NCBI GenBank assembly: GCA_021209875.1
Contig: JAGYVD010000003.1
Location: forward strand, 5,580,001-5,644,000
DNA length: 64,000 nucleotides
From: Rosellinia necatrix
Lineage: Eukaryota > Ascomycota > Sordariomycetes > Xylariales > Xylariaceae
Reading direction: 5' to 3'
Below, in pieces: positions 26,055-38,489 of this stretch (position 1 is its first letter; every line of letters starts with the position of its first letter). Both the position numbers and the translations under genes were made by a program. The notes beneath the pieces were generated by a model that saw only the letters and a program-made list of their open reading frames with translations, was not told where the DNA came from and made no database searches.

Positions 26055-26513
26055 CCTAGAAGGATTTTACCCAGATGATGAATTGAGAGAATAATGAGAT
26101 TTAGGGGAGAGGGGGGAGGGGAAACCCCTGAAATTCTGGATTGCATATTCTGATCAAGACTACAGCCCACATTAACACCAGCAATATATTGCATAGGCGC
26201 AATTTTTCCATGTAGCCAGGGATAGTATGGATAACCAGTGTAATTGATATGCAGGTTTTGGATTAACATGGTCACTAGCCTATCTGCTTTGATGGCATGG
26301 CACCCTTCAAGGATGTCAGGATGAGGCGCAGTTTTGCCGACATAGGAAATGTCCTTCCTGCTCCCGACCCTAAGTGACGCCAGTGAAAGTATACTTAGTA
26401 ACTAGGATCACTGCATCATTCATGGTTTCTAAAAACTCCCCTAGCTCCCTATAATTACAACGAGAAATTATAACCTTCACAGTTGAGAAAACAGCGAATA
26501 ACATGAAATCACC
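26055..26513. promoter_or_regulatory. Divergent promoter region, UstYa-like genes 2 and 3
   Basis: 459 bp between two divergent DUF3328 genes. A purine-rich run (GGGGAGAGGGGGGAGGGG, about 26,103-26,120) lies about 50 bp upstream of gene 2. Shared control is inferred from position. Confidence 0.4.
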
Positions 26514-27243
26514 ATGAGATTCTTCAATGCATCTAGGTCACCACGATACTCTCCGTTGTCGGCCGAGGGCCAATGTGAACGCTGCCGGGTGAAGGCATCA
26601 TACAAACGAGTATCGTATGCCTTACTTTTCCTTCTCCTGGCCATGTCTATAGTCGAAGGATATCGGCTTTTTGGAAATCCCGGTCCGAAAGAATCAATCC
26701 TTGAAGGTACAATGGACCTTTCCTTCCCTTCATGAAAACACTGACGCTTTGTCAGTGGCTACCGTTGCGAAAACATTCAGATACGATCGAAACTTCTCGT
26801 ATCCCCCAAGTAATACAACAGATTCTGCATGGCAAAGCTTGTTTCCCAAAGGCGGGGGGTTCTTCTCCCACCCGCCTGAACTGCCATCGCGTGTCACTAT
26901 ATCGATCTTTCACCAATTACATTGTTTGGTATGCCCTTCGCCCGGATTCTAAATGGGGATCTACCTGCCAACTACCATATAGGATAGTGTTCGCCGAGCT
27001 TATTGGATTCTCCACGATGCAGCTCGAAAGGGACAAAGGCTGTCGGATGAGGACTTTCCGGTGATGACTTCGCCGTCGCATGTAAGGCACTGCGTCGATC
27101 TAATACGCCAGGCTTTATTATGCCACTCGGACACGACAATAGAGGCCAAGGATGACACAGGGGGGGTTAGCGGGTTTGGGGTAGCGCATGAGTGTATTGA
27201 TTATGCAAGGCTATTGGAGCGCATCGAAGGATGGCAGGATTGA
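26514..27243 (+). CDS. UstYa-like DUF3328 oxidase 3
   Basis: Exons 26514-26706, 26756-26928 and 26983-27243 (introns 49 and 54 bp) give 208 residues, at the short end for the family. A membrane helix spans about 33-50. The lumenal part has FRYDRNFSYPPS, then DSAWQSLFPKGGGFF, HQLHC (117-121), RAYWILHDAARKG, HVRHC (155-159) and the C-terminal CHSDTT...HECIDY pattern. Both HxxHC motifs are intact. It is the closest of the three to a textbook UstYa sequence. It is followed by a 1.07-kb gap before the convergent P450. Expected to act with oxidases 1 and 2 on the same peptide; specificity unknown. Confidence 0.9.
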
Positions 27244-28313
27244 TGCACCCAGGAGGCATGTTTGCGGACATCGCATACAACTACGCGGGTATTGAGTAGT
27301 GTTTCGAGCTTATTTTATTTCCGAGCTTATTTGATTTCCGCCCCAACCTAGAAAATGCAGCCACCAAAACCTATCAGGCGTGATCAGGCATAAGCATCCT
27401 AATGGTACCATCGTATTGACGCGCACGCAATGTTCATCAAGGCGGGGGGAGTGATTAGCGTACACTAGGAGGCACCGGCAATTAGTTGGTTCGCCGCAGC
27501 CTTGTCTTACCGTTACCAGTAATCAATTCACAGCGGTGGCCGAGTGGGGAACTAACCTGCAGCCACTTTACGTAGGTAGTAGTAGTAGTAGTAGTAGTGG
27601 CACTAATGCCTAATCTAGGTGGCTGAAACGCTGGTTACATTTGGGAGGCCGGCGTGCTTACCGGAATCACACCCGACGCAATCACGGGAGCAACCGCCCG
27701 CCAAGTGGATAGTTGGAAGTCCATCGCATAACAGCCCGCCTTTTTGTGGTAGGCTAACACACCTATTATATATATCACATGGCCACATCAGGCTCGACAC
27801 ATGTTTTTTTTTTTTCACGAGCTACAAAGTTGGCATAAGCCGGCCGGAGAGGGTGCATTCTGTGCACCGAGCCACCACGAAACTGAACTGATGGCAGGTT
27901 GCATTCGGTCTTTTCGCGGGCCTACATTTAGTATGCAAAAGGACCATGATGATATGTGGCATCTTTGATTGGCGCACCACACGGCCTGCCTCAAGTAGTA
28001 GTGTATGTGCCTAAGGCGCAGCCCACGGCGTGTTGGAGGAGTACGAAGCGCGCGCTGAACAGGTGCCTATCGGGTTATCCGGAATAAACCACATATTGGT
28101 TCAGAGCAGAGGTCCTATAATGTATAATGTGGTACCAGGTACAGGTACTTGTACGTTTCACACCCAAGTTCGGCTGCAGTCGCATGCATCTACACTATAC
28201 AGATAATTATGCATGATCTATCCGCCATGGCTACATATAATTACAGTACATTCGACACGGAGGGCAGAGGGCAGACGGCACCGCCATGTCAAAGGGCGAC
28301 TCGACAGGAAACT
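27244..28313. other. Intergenic between convergent genes; short TAG microsatellite
   Basis: About 1.07 kb with no gene I can support. It contains a (TAG)n run of about seven units near 27,577-27,598 and a T-run near 27,805. Small open frames at 27,615-27,891 on both strands have no recognisable content. Confidence 0.5.
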
Positions 28314-30054
28314 TCAGGGTTGCACTTGACGGAATCGTGCATCCAGCCCAATGTGATCGAGCATCCAATACATGGTGATCTCGGGCGGGGTCTCGGGATG
28401 CGCAAAGCTGATATCAAACGTTTTCAAGACCTCGGCTAAAAGCATGCGCAGCTGGACCATAGCTAAATCACGCCCAACGCAAGCGCGGGTGCCCCTGCCA
28501 AACTCAGGAGGAATTAGCTTTTTCGCGATTTCAAGGGCGGGGGATAATTACTTACTGCAAGGAAATTGCGCTCCATGAGTTTCAGGCTTGGCTCATCCGC
28601 CTCAAGCCAACGCTCGGGTCTGAAAACGTGTGCATCCGCACCATACACTTTGGTATCGCGATGAACCGCATATTGTGGGACGCTGACAATTGTGCCACCA
28701 GGAATATGGCGGCCATTGACCGACATACCACCCATGGGCACAACCCGTTCCATCGGGGGAGAGTTGGAGGAATAGAGCCTCAGTGACTCCTTGATGATAG
28801 CGGTTCTGGAATGGAATGTTTCTTAACACCAGAACTACCATTCTGTCGGGCATATATGATGACTCACAGGTACGAATTCTTCCAGGCTGCTACGTCTTGA
28901 GGGGCGCCACGAATCTGCCCAACCAGGCGAGAGTAAGTTTGGGGGTTACTGAGAAGGCAATAAAATGTCGTTCCTAAAGTAACAGCGACTTCGGCAGCAG
29001 CGGCAAAACTAGTTGCGCATAAGATAAAGCATAACCATTTCCGACGCATTTGATAACTTACAATGTCTCAAAGAGGATATTCACAGCCTCAGCATGCTGG
29101 TCTATATCAGAGAGGCTCTTTCTATCCGCAAGGACTTTACATATGAATGTCTTGTCGCAGAGATGAGGGGTATTGTCATGAAGTTTGATTCTATTTTCGA
29201 CTTCCTATTCCGAGTTAGAAGGATTCTGTAAGGCAACGAGGCAAGGAGAGCTACCTCCATGAATTCCTGGGTGGGGTCGGGGAATCTTTGAAAGCGTCGG
29301 AGGAAGTTCATAACTCTGTCATTCGCAAGGGTCCATGGGCACCATTCTGGCTTCTGCCCGAGGATTGCGGCGAACCCCGTGATAGTCTTGAAGGTGTATA
29401 TCCATTTATTCCAGTCATCCCTTCTTGTCATATAACCGTAATGATCCCCGAATACGAGTGCAAATGTGATATCAAAAGACCAAAAGAATGACCAGTAGGA
29501 TAGGTCTATTGACTGATTTTGGGATTTCATCATTTGGTCAATAAATACTGTAATGCTGTCCTTTATTTCATCGTGAAAAAGCGACGAGCATGTGGTCAAG
29601 TTCTTGCAGAGCGTTACCTTAAGCCTTTTGTTACGGGCCACATCCTGCGTTGTGAACACAGTGTCCATGGGCTGGCCGCGAAACAACGGCCGGAAAACAT
29701 TATAAAATTTGCTCTTCGATCCCGTTAGCCGCATCCATGATGTATCATCCGCAAGGAATCGTTCCGACTCACTTTGGCAAAAATGTTTCTTGTATCATAC
29801 ACTATAGGTATGAAAGAAGGGTCGGCGATAGAGACATGGTTTGGTCCGGTCTGGACAACAAAGCCATACTTGCGATGTAGATCAGCATAATGGATTGGAC
29901 CTTTCCCATCCGCTAGCAGCCAAATGCGATAGAAAGAAGACAATCGGGCCGGGATTGGACCGGGGAGCCGTCCAAGACGAGGCCAGCAGAGTCGAAAGAA
30001 ATACTTAGAAGCTAGCAGTAATATAGGAAATAAAAACACGAGAAGAAATGACAT
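28314..30054 (-). CDS. Cytochrome P450 A (pisatin demethylase/benzoate hydroxylase-like)
   Basis: Six exons: 30054-29773, 29713-29255, 29204-29062, 29008-28868, 28805-28556, 28502-28314, introns 50-62 bp, 487 residues. Start at the ATG of MSFLLV; residues 3-20 form the ER anchor, followed by the proline hinge RLPGPIPA. ExxR is ESLR (348-351), the PERF region is FRPERW, and the haem loop is FGRGTRACVG with Cys433. The I-helix reads FAAAAEVAV (296-304) where relatives have A-G-x-D-T-T, so the usual acid-Thr oxygen-activation pair is altered. Overall style is that of fungal plant-pathogen-type P450s such as pisatin demethylase. It diverges from P450 B across 424 bp. Likely oxidises a pathway intermediate, but the I-helix makes ordinary hydroxylation less certain. 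Confidence 0.88.
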
Positions 30055-30478
30055 GATAAACTGTTGCAATATTCATGAATTTGACTTATCAGTATGAGAA
30101 AACTGTAGGGTCCACACTTCGACGCATTTGTCTTCTATTTGAACTCCATGGGGGGATCAGGCCCTGAAACACACAGTCCGTGGTACAGTACAGTTATCGC
30201 TATATCAAATTCCGATAAAGCGATTACTTGGCACTTAGGTACCTGTCAAGAAACACCAATTGCTCAAGGGGTTCGTCCATGCGAATTCTATTTCAACTCC
30301 CTTGTTCAAGCCACGCCCAGGTATGCGCTACCCCCCCTTTTGGGGGCTGGGAACCTGCGGCAGGCTGCTTCCCCCTCGCCCATTTCTAGATGTCCGCTGA
30401 TCTCCAATTCAACATGCCCATCGCACTCCTCCTTCGCTTCACTTCACTCGGTATCTCGGTTTCTCTAGTTCACACATC
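30055..30478. promoter_or_regulatory. Divergent promoter region, P450 A / P450 B
   Basis: 424 bp separate the two divergent P450 start codons. Contains a C-run followed by T-run near 30,331-30,341 and pyrimidine-rich DNA just before the P450 B start. Shared regulation is an inference. Confidence 0.4.
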
Positions 30479-32029
30479 ATGGAGCCCAAAACCGCCTCTA
30501 CACTCCTATGTGTCACATTATTTGCGCTCTTTCTGTTCAGGCGTCAACGACAGAGAGACACCATCGCCCGCAACCAAGGATGTGATCCCGCAGTCTCTCA
30601 TCGCCCCATGGAGCCTTTTTTGGGGTTTGACTTCCAGATGAAGATGTACTCACAAATTCCATTTCTCTACCGGCTCCATCGAAAACACGGCGACACCTAC
30701 CAAGTACCCTCTCTCATTAGCGCCCCTACAATCTGCACAATCGATCCTGAGAATATCCGAACGATCAACACATCAAAAGATTATGGCGTAGAACCCCAGA
30801 GACTTCCAGGATTAGAGAAGTTTTGTGGGCGTGGATTCATAACCACCGATGGTGACATCCGACAACAGGCTCGGAAACTACTGAAGCCTTCATTCGATAT
30901 AAAGAACATTCGTGATTTGGGCATCCTGCGAATCGAAACCGACAAGATTTTCCAGGGAATAACGAAAGGGACCACTGTCGACCTACAGCCTCTCTTATAC
31001 GTCATGGTCAGTCGTGCTGGACACTCCTAGTTTTACCCATCATCTAAGTCGGTCTCATAGTTTCTTAATTCGGCACTGCACTTTGTCCTCGGCGTTAGCC
31101 CATCAACGCAAGCATTCGATGCACCCAGTACGGCGGACGAGTTCGTCAAGACATTCCACTCTGCTCTGTTTTACAGCATGTTTCGGGTTATACTAGGTCG
31201 CGCATGGAACCTTCTACCCCAGAAGAAATACAATGAGGTGTGTGCCGCGGCGCATAGGTATCTCGACTACTACATCAATGAGGCACTTGAGAGTGATTCC
31301 AAACAGCAAAGCGGAAGTCTGATTCAGGGGCTTTCGACACAGACCGAGGATCTAAATTTCATACGTAGTCAAGTCATCCAGGCTATGATGGCAGCTCAGG
31401 ACACCACATCCGAGCTGCTCACCAATGCATTGTTTGTGTTAGCACGCCATCCAAACTATTGGGAGCAGCTCCATTTGGAATTTACTGGGAAGTCAGACGA
31501 AGATCTTTCGGCAGACCGTCTCCTCAAGTCTAAATTAGTCATGAATGTCTTACATGAGAGTAAGAGCCTTCAATCTGTCACTTTGCTACGGGATTTCTAA
31601 TGATGATTATAAGCTTTGCGACTATTCCCGATATTCCCACTGCTAGGCCGGGTTGCGCTACGCGACACTATTCTTCCGGTCGGAGGCGGCCCAAACCATG
31701 ATCGTCCCATCTTCGTTCCTAAGGGGTCACCAGTGGTGATGGCCTATTACGCGCTCCACCGGAATACTTCCGTGTTTGGGGACGATATCGAAACATTTAA
31801 ACCGGAACGTTGGAACTCATTCAAGCCACGACAGTGGGAGTTCTTGGGGTTTGGAAATGGCGATAGGGCGTGTCTGGGGCAGCAAAAGGCCACAATTGAG
31901 GCTGCTTACGTGCTCGCTCGATTCGCCCGAGAATTTTCGAAACTAGAAAGCAGGGATGCGCGCGATTGGAAAGGCGAATTGAAGCTGACTTGTAAGAGTG
32001 CACACGGATGCAAGATTGCCGTATACTAG
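30479..32029 (+). CDS. Cytochrome P450 B (CYP52/alkane-hydroxylase-like)
   Basis: Exons 30479-31006, 31061-31559 and 31614-32029 (introns of 54 bp each) encode 480 residues. A short N-terminal anchor (LLCVTLFALFLF) precedes KHGDTYQV and the family segment FCGRGFITTDG. The I-helix has AAQDTT (287-292), ExxR is ETLR (342-345), followed by RLFPIFPLLGR, the FKPERW segment and the haem loop FGNGDRACLG with Cys429. This set, including the DTILPVGGG loop, is that of CYP52-like fatty-acid/alkane hydroxylases and relatives recruited to secondary metabolism. All catalytic residues are present. It is paralogous to P450 C at 38.5 kb, with shared intron positions. Confidence 0.9.
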
Positions 32030-32612
32030 GTGCTCCTAGTTAGATCTCCAAGCCTCAAAGGCGGACTCGATTAAATTGTGACCTTTTCTTCTTCAGTACT
32101 CTCCCACCCTCGCACTAGTGTCTTCACGCGTTATTTAACAGCAACGGAGAGCCCGCCACCTCCGGTTAGCTATATAAATCAATAAAACCCCAGAATCTGA
32201 ACTATGAGTTTACAAATTTACCAAGCCTGTTGGACAAGGTCTATAAACTGAACGAAGAGATCGGATTTGAGAGTACATATTTTACGTGACGATATACTAA
32301 ATAGCAAACAGGACCACGGCGCTAACAGGATATTGTGGGACCGTTTGGGTCATTTCAAGGGGTAGCCGAAAAGGCACCCAAGGGCATACATTGAAAGATT
32401 TAGCTCCCCAGCACAGGAATGAGCTCTAGCACATGTTATCTTTTCAAACCCATGACTTTATTTCATCCACTAAACATGACATAGGAAGCAACTAGGTTCA
32501 AAAACGCTGTCGTTTTCCCTTCACCGCATTTGTAAGCTTAATCTTCAAAATAGTGAGATCTCATTCCGAGCTATCAATACCACATCAGGATGGAGTCCAA
32601 CATCATATAGCC
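32030..32612. other. Intergenic between convergent genes, nothing recognised
   Basis: About 580 bp between the stops of P450 B and the rhodopsin-like gene, presumably their 3' UTRs. No open frame with family content. Confidence 0.5.
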
Positions 32613-33988
32613 TTAGACTTTAGAAATTTCATGGTGGGATCCAAATGTGTCATGTACAACAATGACGTCGCCGCTTGGAACTTTGCCGGTTTCATTTGGG
32701 TCATATTCGGAGGATACTAGATGACGTTCCGAAACGGATGTCGTCTGATACCATGTCTGTTGCTCTTTCCCCGGCTCATCTGTGGTACTTAGTTGATTTG
32801 AAGGTATCGAAAAAGCTCTCTGTGAAGTGCTCCGAAGTGAAAATACAGATCTCACTTTCCCGACAAGACTCATAAGGTCGCTCTTGTCAGTAAATAGGGG
32901 GCGGAGAGTTGGCAGACATGCCGTAAACACCGAGGCGTAAGCTTCAATATGTGCCCAAAGATCGTTGCTTTCCGATAGATCTAACCAAATTAAGAAAATA
33001 TTAGTCACTAATGTCTTTTCCATAAGACTTTTCGTGATTGCGTACACCTCTTTTGCTCTATAGAGCTTCCAGTAAACCCCGCAAGGGCATGGGTGTAGTA
33101 TAACCTGATGACTGAACACACAAGACAGCTAAGGGAAGATTTCTTTTTTAGTTATCTCACTGTATCTGCATTGGAAGAATACTTACAATCCACCTAAGAG
33201 GAAGATAGCAGCAAGAGCAATCTTCCTTTTCCAAGTCAAATGCAGGCTCTTGATAATTGGGAAGTGGAAGACTTAGCACCGCTAAGTCTAAAGCTACATC
33301 GACCGCTGCGAAGGCAATGATGCCAGTCGCTGGGTTAATCACATATTCAGTGCCCTCAAGCTCTGCAGGGGTAGTCCAGAAAGTCGAAACGCCTCTAGCA
33401 GAGAAAAGGAAGGTCTGTTTATATTAGATGCACGTAACAGCAATTTAGGGGAATTCATGTCTCACAAAGAAGGATACGATCATGTAAATTGATATCGCAC
33501 CAATTGTAATGTTAGCGGCCACATTGAAAGATGAATCGATAGTAAATATCCTCTTGTAAAACAGCACAACAGATATCTTGATGAGGCCATAAACAAAGTG
33601 ACAAATGAGGATTGCTGAGAGTTGAACCTAACCCTCCCTTTTAGCGTTTTTAATAAAGATAATCTCAGTCCAGGCTCACCTTTCTGGACTTTACAAAGTC
33701 ATCAGGCGAGATGGAAGACCACGGGACTCCGTAGAGGTGCGCAGAGACAATGTACACAAAGCTTGAGAAAATTCCAATACACAAGACCTGCGAATCATTT
33801 AGAGAGTGACTCCGATGAATTGCAATGGGAAGACTAACAAGCGAGAAGAGTATGGCCCAGTCATCGCTTCTAAAAGGCTGTCGAGCCTTTCGGCGGATGG
33901 AGAACCGAAGAATGACTACAGTGCTCGCGAGGAGCAAGAGAATAACATTAGCACTAAGATGGCCAATGCTTTCCGGCGAAAGAGCCAT
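32613..33988 (-). pseudogene. Rhodopsin-like (Pth11-type) integral membrane protein, one-base frameshift
   Basis: Exons 33988-33680, 33627-33466, 33414-33187, 33128-33046 and 32980-32613 would give about 382 residues but for one extra base. The protein is of the fungal rhodopsin-domain family (PF20684): several membrane helices, the DDWAILFSLV segment, GLIKISVVLFYKRIF, the TFW and NPATGI stretch, a DVALDLAVLSLPLP helix, then KRKIALAAIFLLGG, VIRLYY and the signature ACLPTLRPLF. At about 33,255-33,258 the reading frame shifts by +1 immediately after LPLP: the next family residues IIKSLHL are read one base later. The summed exon length is 3n+1, in agreement. It may be a pseudogene or a sequencing error. 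The fourth intron donor (GTACGC) is uncertain. The role of such proteins in clusters is unknown. Confidence 0.75.
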
Positions 33989-35124
33989 GGTGAATTTTAA
34001 TAGCAAGGCGAAATAAGGTATTCAGATTGTAAGTGAAAATGGTAACTTGATAAAGATGACGATTGAGGGGCTCCGTACTTTCATGGAATTTCAAATCTAG
34101 TTAATAGCGCGCTGATAAGGCTTAAGATTCCCACTCTCCGTCCCCCTCTCCTCCATCTCTAAGCTTGTCATGGGCCATCCCCAGGGAAGGATGGCGGAGG
34201 TAAGCTGCAGAGATAAAAATAGAACCAAGTTATGGATGAAATATCCCATTCTCCGCTACAACAATGCAGGTGCACAGATGACTGGAGGATCTTGTAGCGA
34301 AAGCTCGGGGCCAGCTGTAGTTCAAGAGATAGGTTGCAGCCGGAATAGAATGGATTGAAGCCAGTCGATTTACGCCATAATTACATGTTTCCACCGCAGA
34401 AACCGAAGGCCCCCACCCCCCCGATCACACACATATCCACTACCTAAGTCACAACTCATGGCACGCGACACAGCCCACGGAGCGCCGCCAGAAGATGATA
34501 GCGCCGGCCATGTTACATCCCGCGCCACGCACTTTACAGCCTGCATTTCCCCCAACTCTGATTGTCACAGTGTGGTTCCCTTGCCAAGAAAGCCTTGTCA
34601 GTCAGTTGGCCAGCTTGAGCATCCCGGACCGGCTAGGATTCGCGGCATGTAACCAAAATTGATTCACTGCGCTACGAAAGTACCTCATACAACCAATCTC
34701 TAAAGGGCAACATTCCATTATCCGAATTATAGGATTAAATGGCTATGTTGCAACGAATGGTCACAGATGCGCTAGCCACAAGGATGTAGGTATTAATCAT
34801 GGAGACCACTTGTCGCGCTCCGATTAGCCGCCGGACGCATAGGTGCGTGCATCTAAGTCTCACCAAGCCCTCGACTTCGCTGTTAATGTATAGGAATATG
34901 ATCTTCTTCATTTATCCTAACAGCGGAGCTCCCTTACTAAGGAACTTTACTCGTCACCTTTTCGTATACGCCCAACGAGTCACATAATTCTAACGCTATG
35001 GCATGGGGACCACGGCATCGATTGAAATAACTTGAAAACTACTTCTATTCCTCAACATTCGTACAATTTATACCCTATACTCCAGTGCCGACGATGATAT
35101 GAGCTCAGGCCTAGTAGGTAGAAT
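33989..35124. other. Intergenic, 1.1 kb, no gene supported
   Basis: Lies upstream of the rhodopsin-like gene and downstream of the exporter gene. Small open frames (34,170-34,358; 34,370-34,652; 34,799-34,987) show no family features. A pyrimidine-rich run lies near 34,140-34,165. Confidence 0.5.
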
Positions 35125-36899
35125 TCAAATCGATTCTGCGGCAGGACTAGAAATCTTGTCTTGCGTGGACATAGACTGTGTATTGTTGCCTGATCCAATT
35201 GTAACAGGGCTAAGCTTCTCACGTCTCATTAGTAGTGACAGCACAATAGTTAGCCCCCCAGCAAAGATGGCTATGTAATAGACGTTGCTAATGGTTTTGG
35301 TGATTGCTTGCAGTACCAACTCATGTTTGTCAACCGGAATTGTAGCAAAAAAGCTGCCAAATACTCCTGTAACCGCTTGCTGCACGAGCGCTCTAGGCGT
35401 TGATGGGAGGACGTCTGAGATCATGTTGGTGGCTTGGTTTAAGAACACGCTACCACTGACCGTCAGGGACAAAGAAATCCCCATGATATGACCGTATCCA
35501 ATGAAGGCAACAGTCTTGGGGATCTCGGCAGGGGTAACGAGGAGCTGGGCTATAGCGTATCCTGTTTGAGCATACAGTCCAGAACCAAGACCAATCAGAA
35601 CACAATACCCGTAAATGGCGGCGACGCGAGTGTTGAGAGTGACGAGATGTAGAAGGACTCCTCCAATAAGAGACAATGTACCTCCGACTAAGTACCAAGG
35701 AAAGTAGTAACCGATGGGAATGGTTAAAACTCCGCTAAGGATAGTGGCGAAAACCTGGAAGATGACGAGAGGAAGCAAATGTACGGCGGACTTCAATGGT
35801 CCGGCATTCCAAACAAATTGGAAATAAAGGGGAATGAAATATAATGGGATGTATACAACGGCAGCCGCACACATAATTGTTATGAATAAAAGTACCAAAT
35901 CCCGGGATTTGAGATATTTGACGGGGAATATCCTATTTTCATCTGTTGTGAAGAGGGAAAGGTACTGTTGGGCAGTGAAGGCAGCCCACAGAACACCAGA
36001 GGTGACAAATAACCCAATAATCTGTCCGGAGGCCCAGGAATACAGGCCTCCCCCGAATGAAATTGCCATGACTAATGACACGGCAGCGCCGGCGTTTATA
36101 ACGGCCCCAACCCAGTCAACTGTTTTCAGACGTGACGGGATAGTTCCGGACGCAGGTGGATTTTGGGCAGGGAGAAGGAAGAGATAGATGGGGGCCATAA
36201 CGCCCCCGACGACAAGATTAATGTAGAAGCACCACCTCCATGTGGCTGAAGATTCTGTGAAAGCGCCGCCAATGGCCGGGCCGGTGCTATTTGCAAGTCA
36301 GAATGAGTTATCGAACACAGAACCAGAGGATATATCAACGCACATGGTACCAAGACCCCAAGTTATACCTAATAAACCAAAGTATCCAGGTCTTTCAGCC
36401 TCCGTTGTCATGGCAGACAACAGGTTCAGGACGCCAACATAGATACCACAGCCGCCGAGGCCACATACGACTCTTCCGATTATGAGGGCCGACATAGATG
36501 GTGACGCTCCACATATGGCCGATCCAATTTCAAACAGAATTATACCACTAATGTATAAGATTTTGTTGTCGAACAACATAAATAGATTGGATCTAGAAAC
36601 CACTGAGTGCTCGGCATACAAACGGGTGATCTTTCGGAGAGTTCGGACAGTACTTACTGGAGAAGGTAGAAGCTCACAACCCCTAGGGGATATGATACCG
36701 ACACCCATGGGAGCAAGTCGACATCGCCGAGTGATTTTATGATGCTAGGCTGGACGTTGGCCACGATCGTGTTGTCCAGGGCAAATAGATAGATCGAAGT
36801 CATCAGGGATGTCAATACACACGCCCACGACAGTTTCCGCTCCGGTCGGTTTGGGGCCGTTTTGGCCGCCATGGGAGACTCTGTTTCTTTGGGGTCCAT
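35125..36899 (-). CDS. MFS exporter, DHA14/TRI12-like, 14 membrane helices
   Basis: Exons 36899-36658, 36592-36344 and 36286-35125 (introns 65 and 57 bp) give 550 residues, the usual length for 14-helix drug:H+ antiporters. Start at ATG 36,899; the frame is open further 5' but without an ATG. Helix 1 carries FALDNTIVA (the DNT motif), helix 2 the WVSVSYPLG segment, then GRVVCGLGGCG, ITWGLGT, and motif C as TGPAIGGAF followed by WRWCFYINL. The rest alternates hydrophobic helices and ends in a polar tail rich in Ser/Gln/Asn. TRI12-type transporters often sit in metabolite clusters and export the product or give self-protection. It diverges from P450 C across 1.6 kb. Confidence 0.92.
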
Positions 36900-38489
36900 A
36901 TTATCCGTGACCAGCCGTGTTGTGGTAGGCAGAGCACGAATTTCATTCAAAGATAAGTAAGTAAGCGGGCAATTAACGAAAGCCTGGACTGCTCCCGTTA
37001 TAAACTGATGGTTGCGAGGGCCTTCCTAGATCAAATTTCCGGTCGAATTTGACACTCGCTCCTCCGGTGCCCCCGACCTTGAGCACACACTCTGTAATAG
37101 GACGCAGCACAACTTTTGTTTGGTAGTTTCTCACAGCCCCAGGCAGTGAGGACAGTAAAATGACTGAAGAGCCGCCATTGTCGCGCCAACAGATACAGTC
37201 CCTAGTTATTTATTGCCATGTGATGCAACATGGATATTTCAAATGCACAGATGATATGTGATATGCCGAATCCGGCCAGTGGCTTTATTTGCCCGTCATG
37301 CGTAGATCTGCAGGCCAAGTACTGTACTTGTTCACAAGCTAATGCGGCAGGCTGGGAGGGCGCGATCGCAGTCAGATCTACCATCGACGTAGTGTACTAT
37401 GTACATCTATGGCAAGCAGCGAGGGTGTAAGCCTAGTGCTGGAGCTTGTATCTAAGCCAAGCCGCCGGACGACTAGGGTCAATCCCTTTTTACCCTCCAA
37501 TTTTCTGTTGCGGCTGGGAATGCGGGGGAACGTAAGGGTCCGCGCCGCTAGGGAATTCGCTTAAGGCGTCGTTTGGGTTGCATTAGTGTATGGACATATC
37601 CTTTTACACTACACCAGTTACCTGGGGTCCGGTATTTTCTTTTTTGGATCCGAGCAAACATCGGGAAGCCAATAAAACAGTTGCCGTGTTTCATATAGCC
37701 AGCAGGTCCCCGAACAGGGCTGCAGTACTGCCTACCTAGGGAGGCACCTAGGTAGTGTATATAGTAGTTATTGATTAGGTGCACACTATGAATGTGCCGC
37801 GGTTACCAGCAGGCTCTGGTATTGAGGATACTACATATGATCGAGGGCTATGTAATTGGATCGATGCTTGCCATCGCTGATTCCGACACTGCTGATACTT
37901 ACGGACCTACGTTCAGATAAGCACGCCACACGATCTCATCACCGTAAGGCTGTAATCATTCCATGAAAAGCCATCCTCCCTCTCCCCTCCCTCCCCCCCC
38001 TGCCTCCGCCGTGTCGAGCATCTCCAAGCTTGACACCTGGTGTATGTGGGAGAGCGGCAACGCCGGTGTATTAGAAGATAATACATGCCGTCACTTACTC
38101 ATGTAAAGTAGGACATTTGAGATAGCAATAACACTAATGGATACTCTCAAGGCCTAGCTTCCATACCTCGTAACATGATACCCTAAGCCATTCAAATTCC
38201 AAGGCTATTTACATATCTCGATACAGAGTGTCGTATTAAAAGTGTTAAAATGCCTCCTGACATACATGCACGCGTTTGTCTCGCTTCAACGATATCCTTG
38301 TAGTTAGGTAAAGATGTACAATAGACTCTTTAGCTATAATAATGGTCTTTTTATAAGAACATATGACCACCTTTAAAGAAATAAAACTCGCATAATATCC
38401 CGGATCAAACGCAAAAGAAGGCATCATCCTACTTACCCCCTTCTAATAATTACGGCATTGTATTGGCCCCATATCGTACCATTTCCAAA
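36900..38489. promoter_or_regulatory. Long divergent intergenic region, exporter / P450 C
   Basis: 1.59 kb without a supportable gene between divergent starts. It holds a pyrimidine-rich tract at about 37,974-38,008 (long C-runs) and two CACCTAGG/CCTAGGGA-like stretches near 37,733-37,752. Open frames at 37,202-37,430 and 38,245-38,427 have no recognisable content. Presumably includes both promoters. Confidence 0.4.

Noticed and set aside
27531..27600. tRNA-like stretch GGTGGCCGAGTGG
   Set aside because: Resembles a Ser/Leu D-arm only; no acceptor stem, anticodon arm or T-arm could be paired around it.
33187..33414. Explaining the rhodopsin-gene frame change by an intron
   Set aside because: No GT...AG pair fits at the junction and family residues are contiguous on both sides, so a one-base insertion is the simpler reading.
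34799..34987. Possible small regulator gene between the membrane-protein and exporter genes
   Set aside because: No zinc-cluster or other DNA-binding motif; composition and length are consistent with chance.
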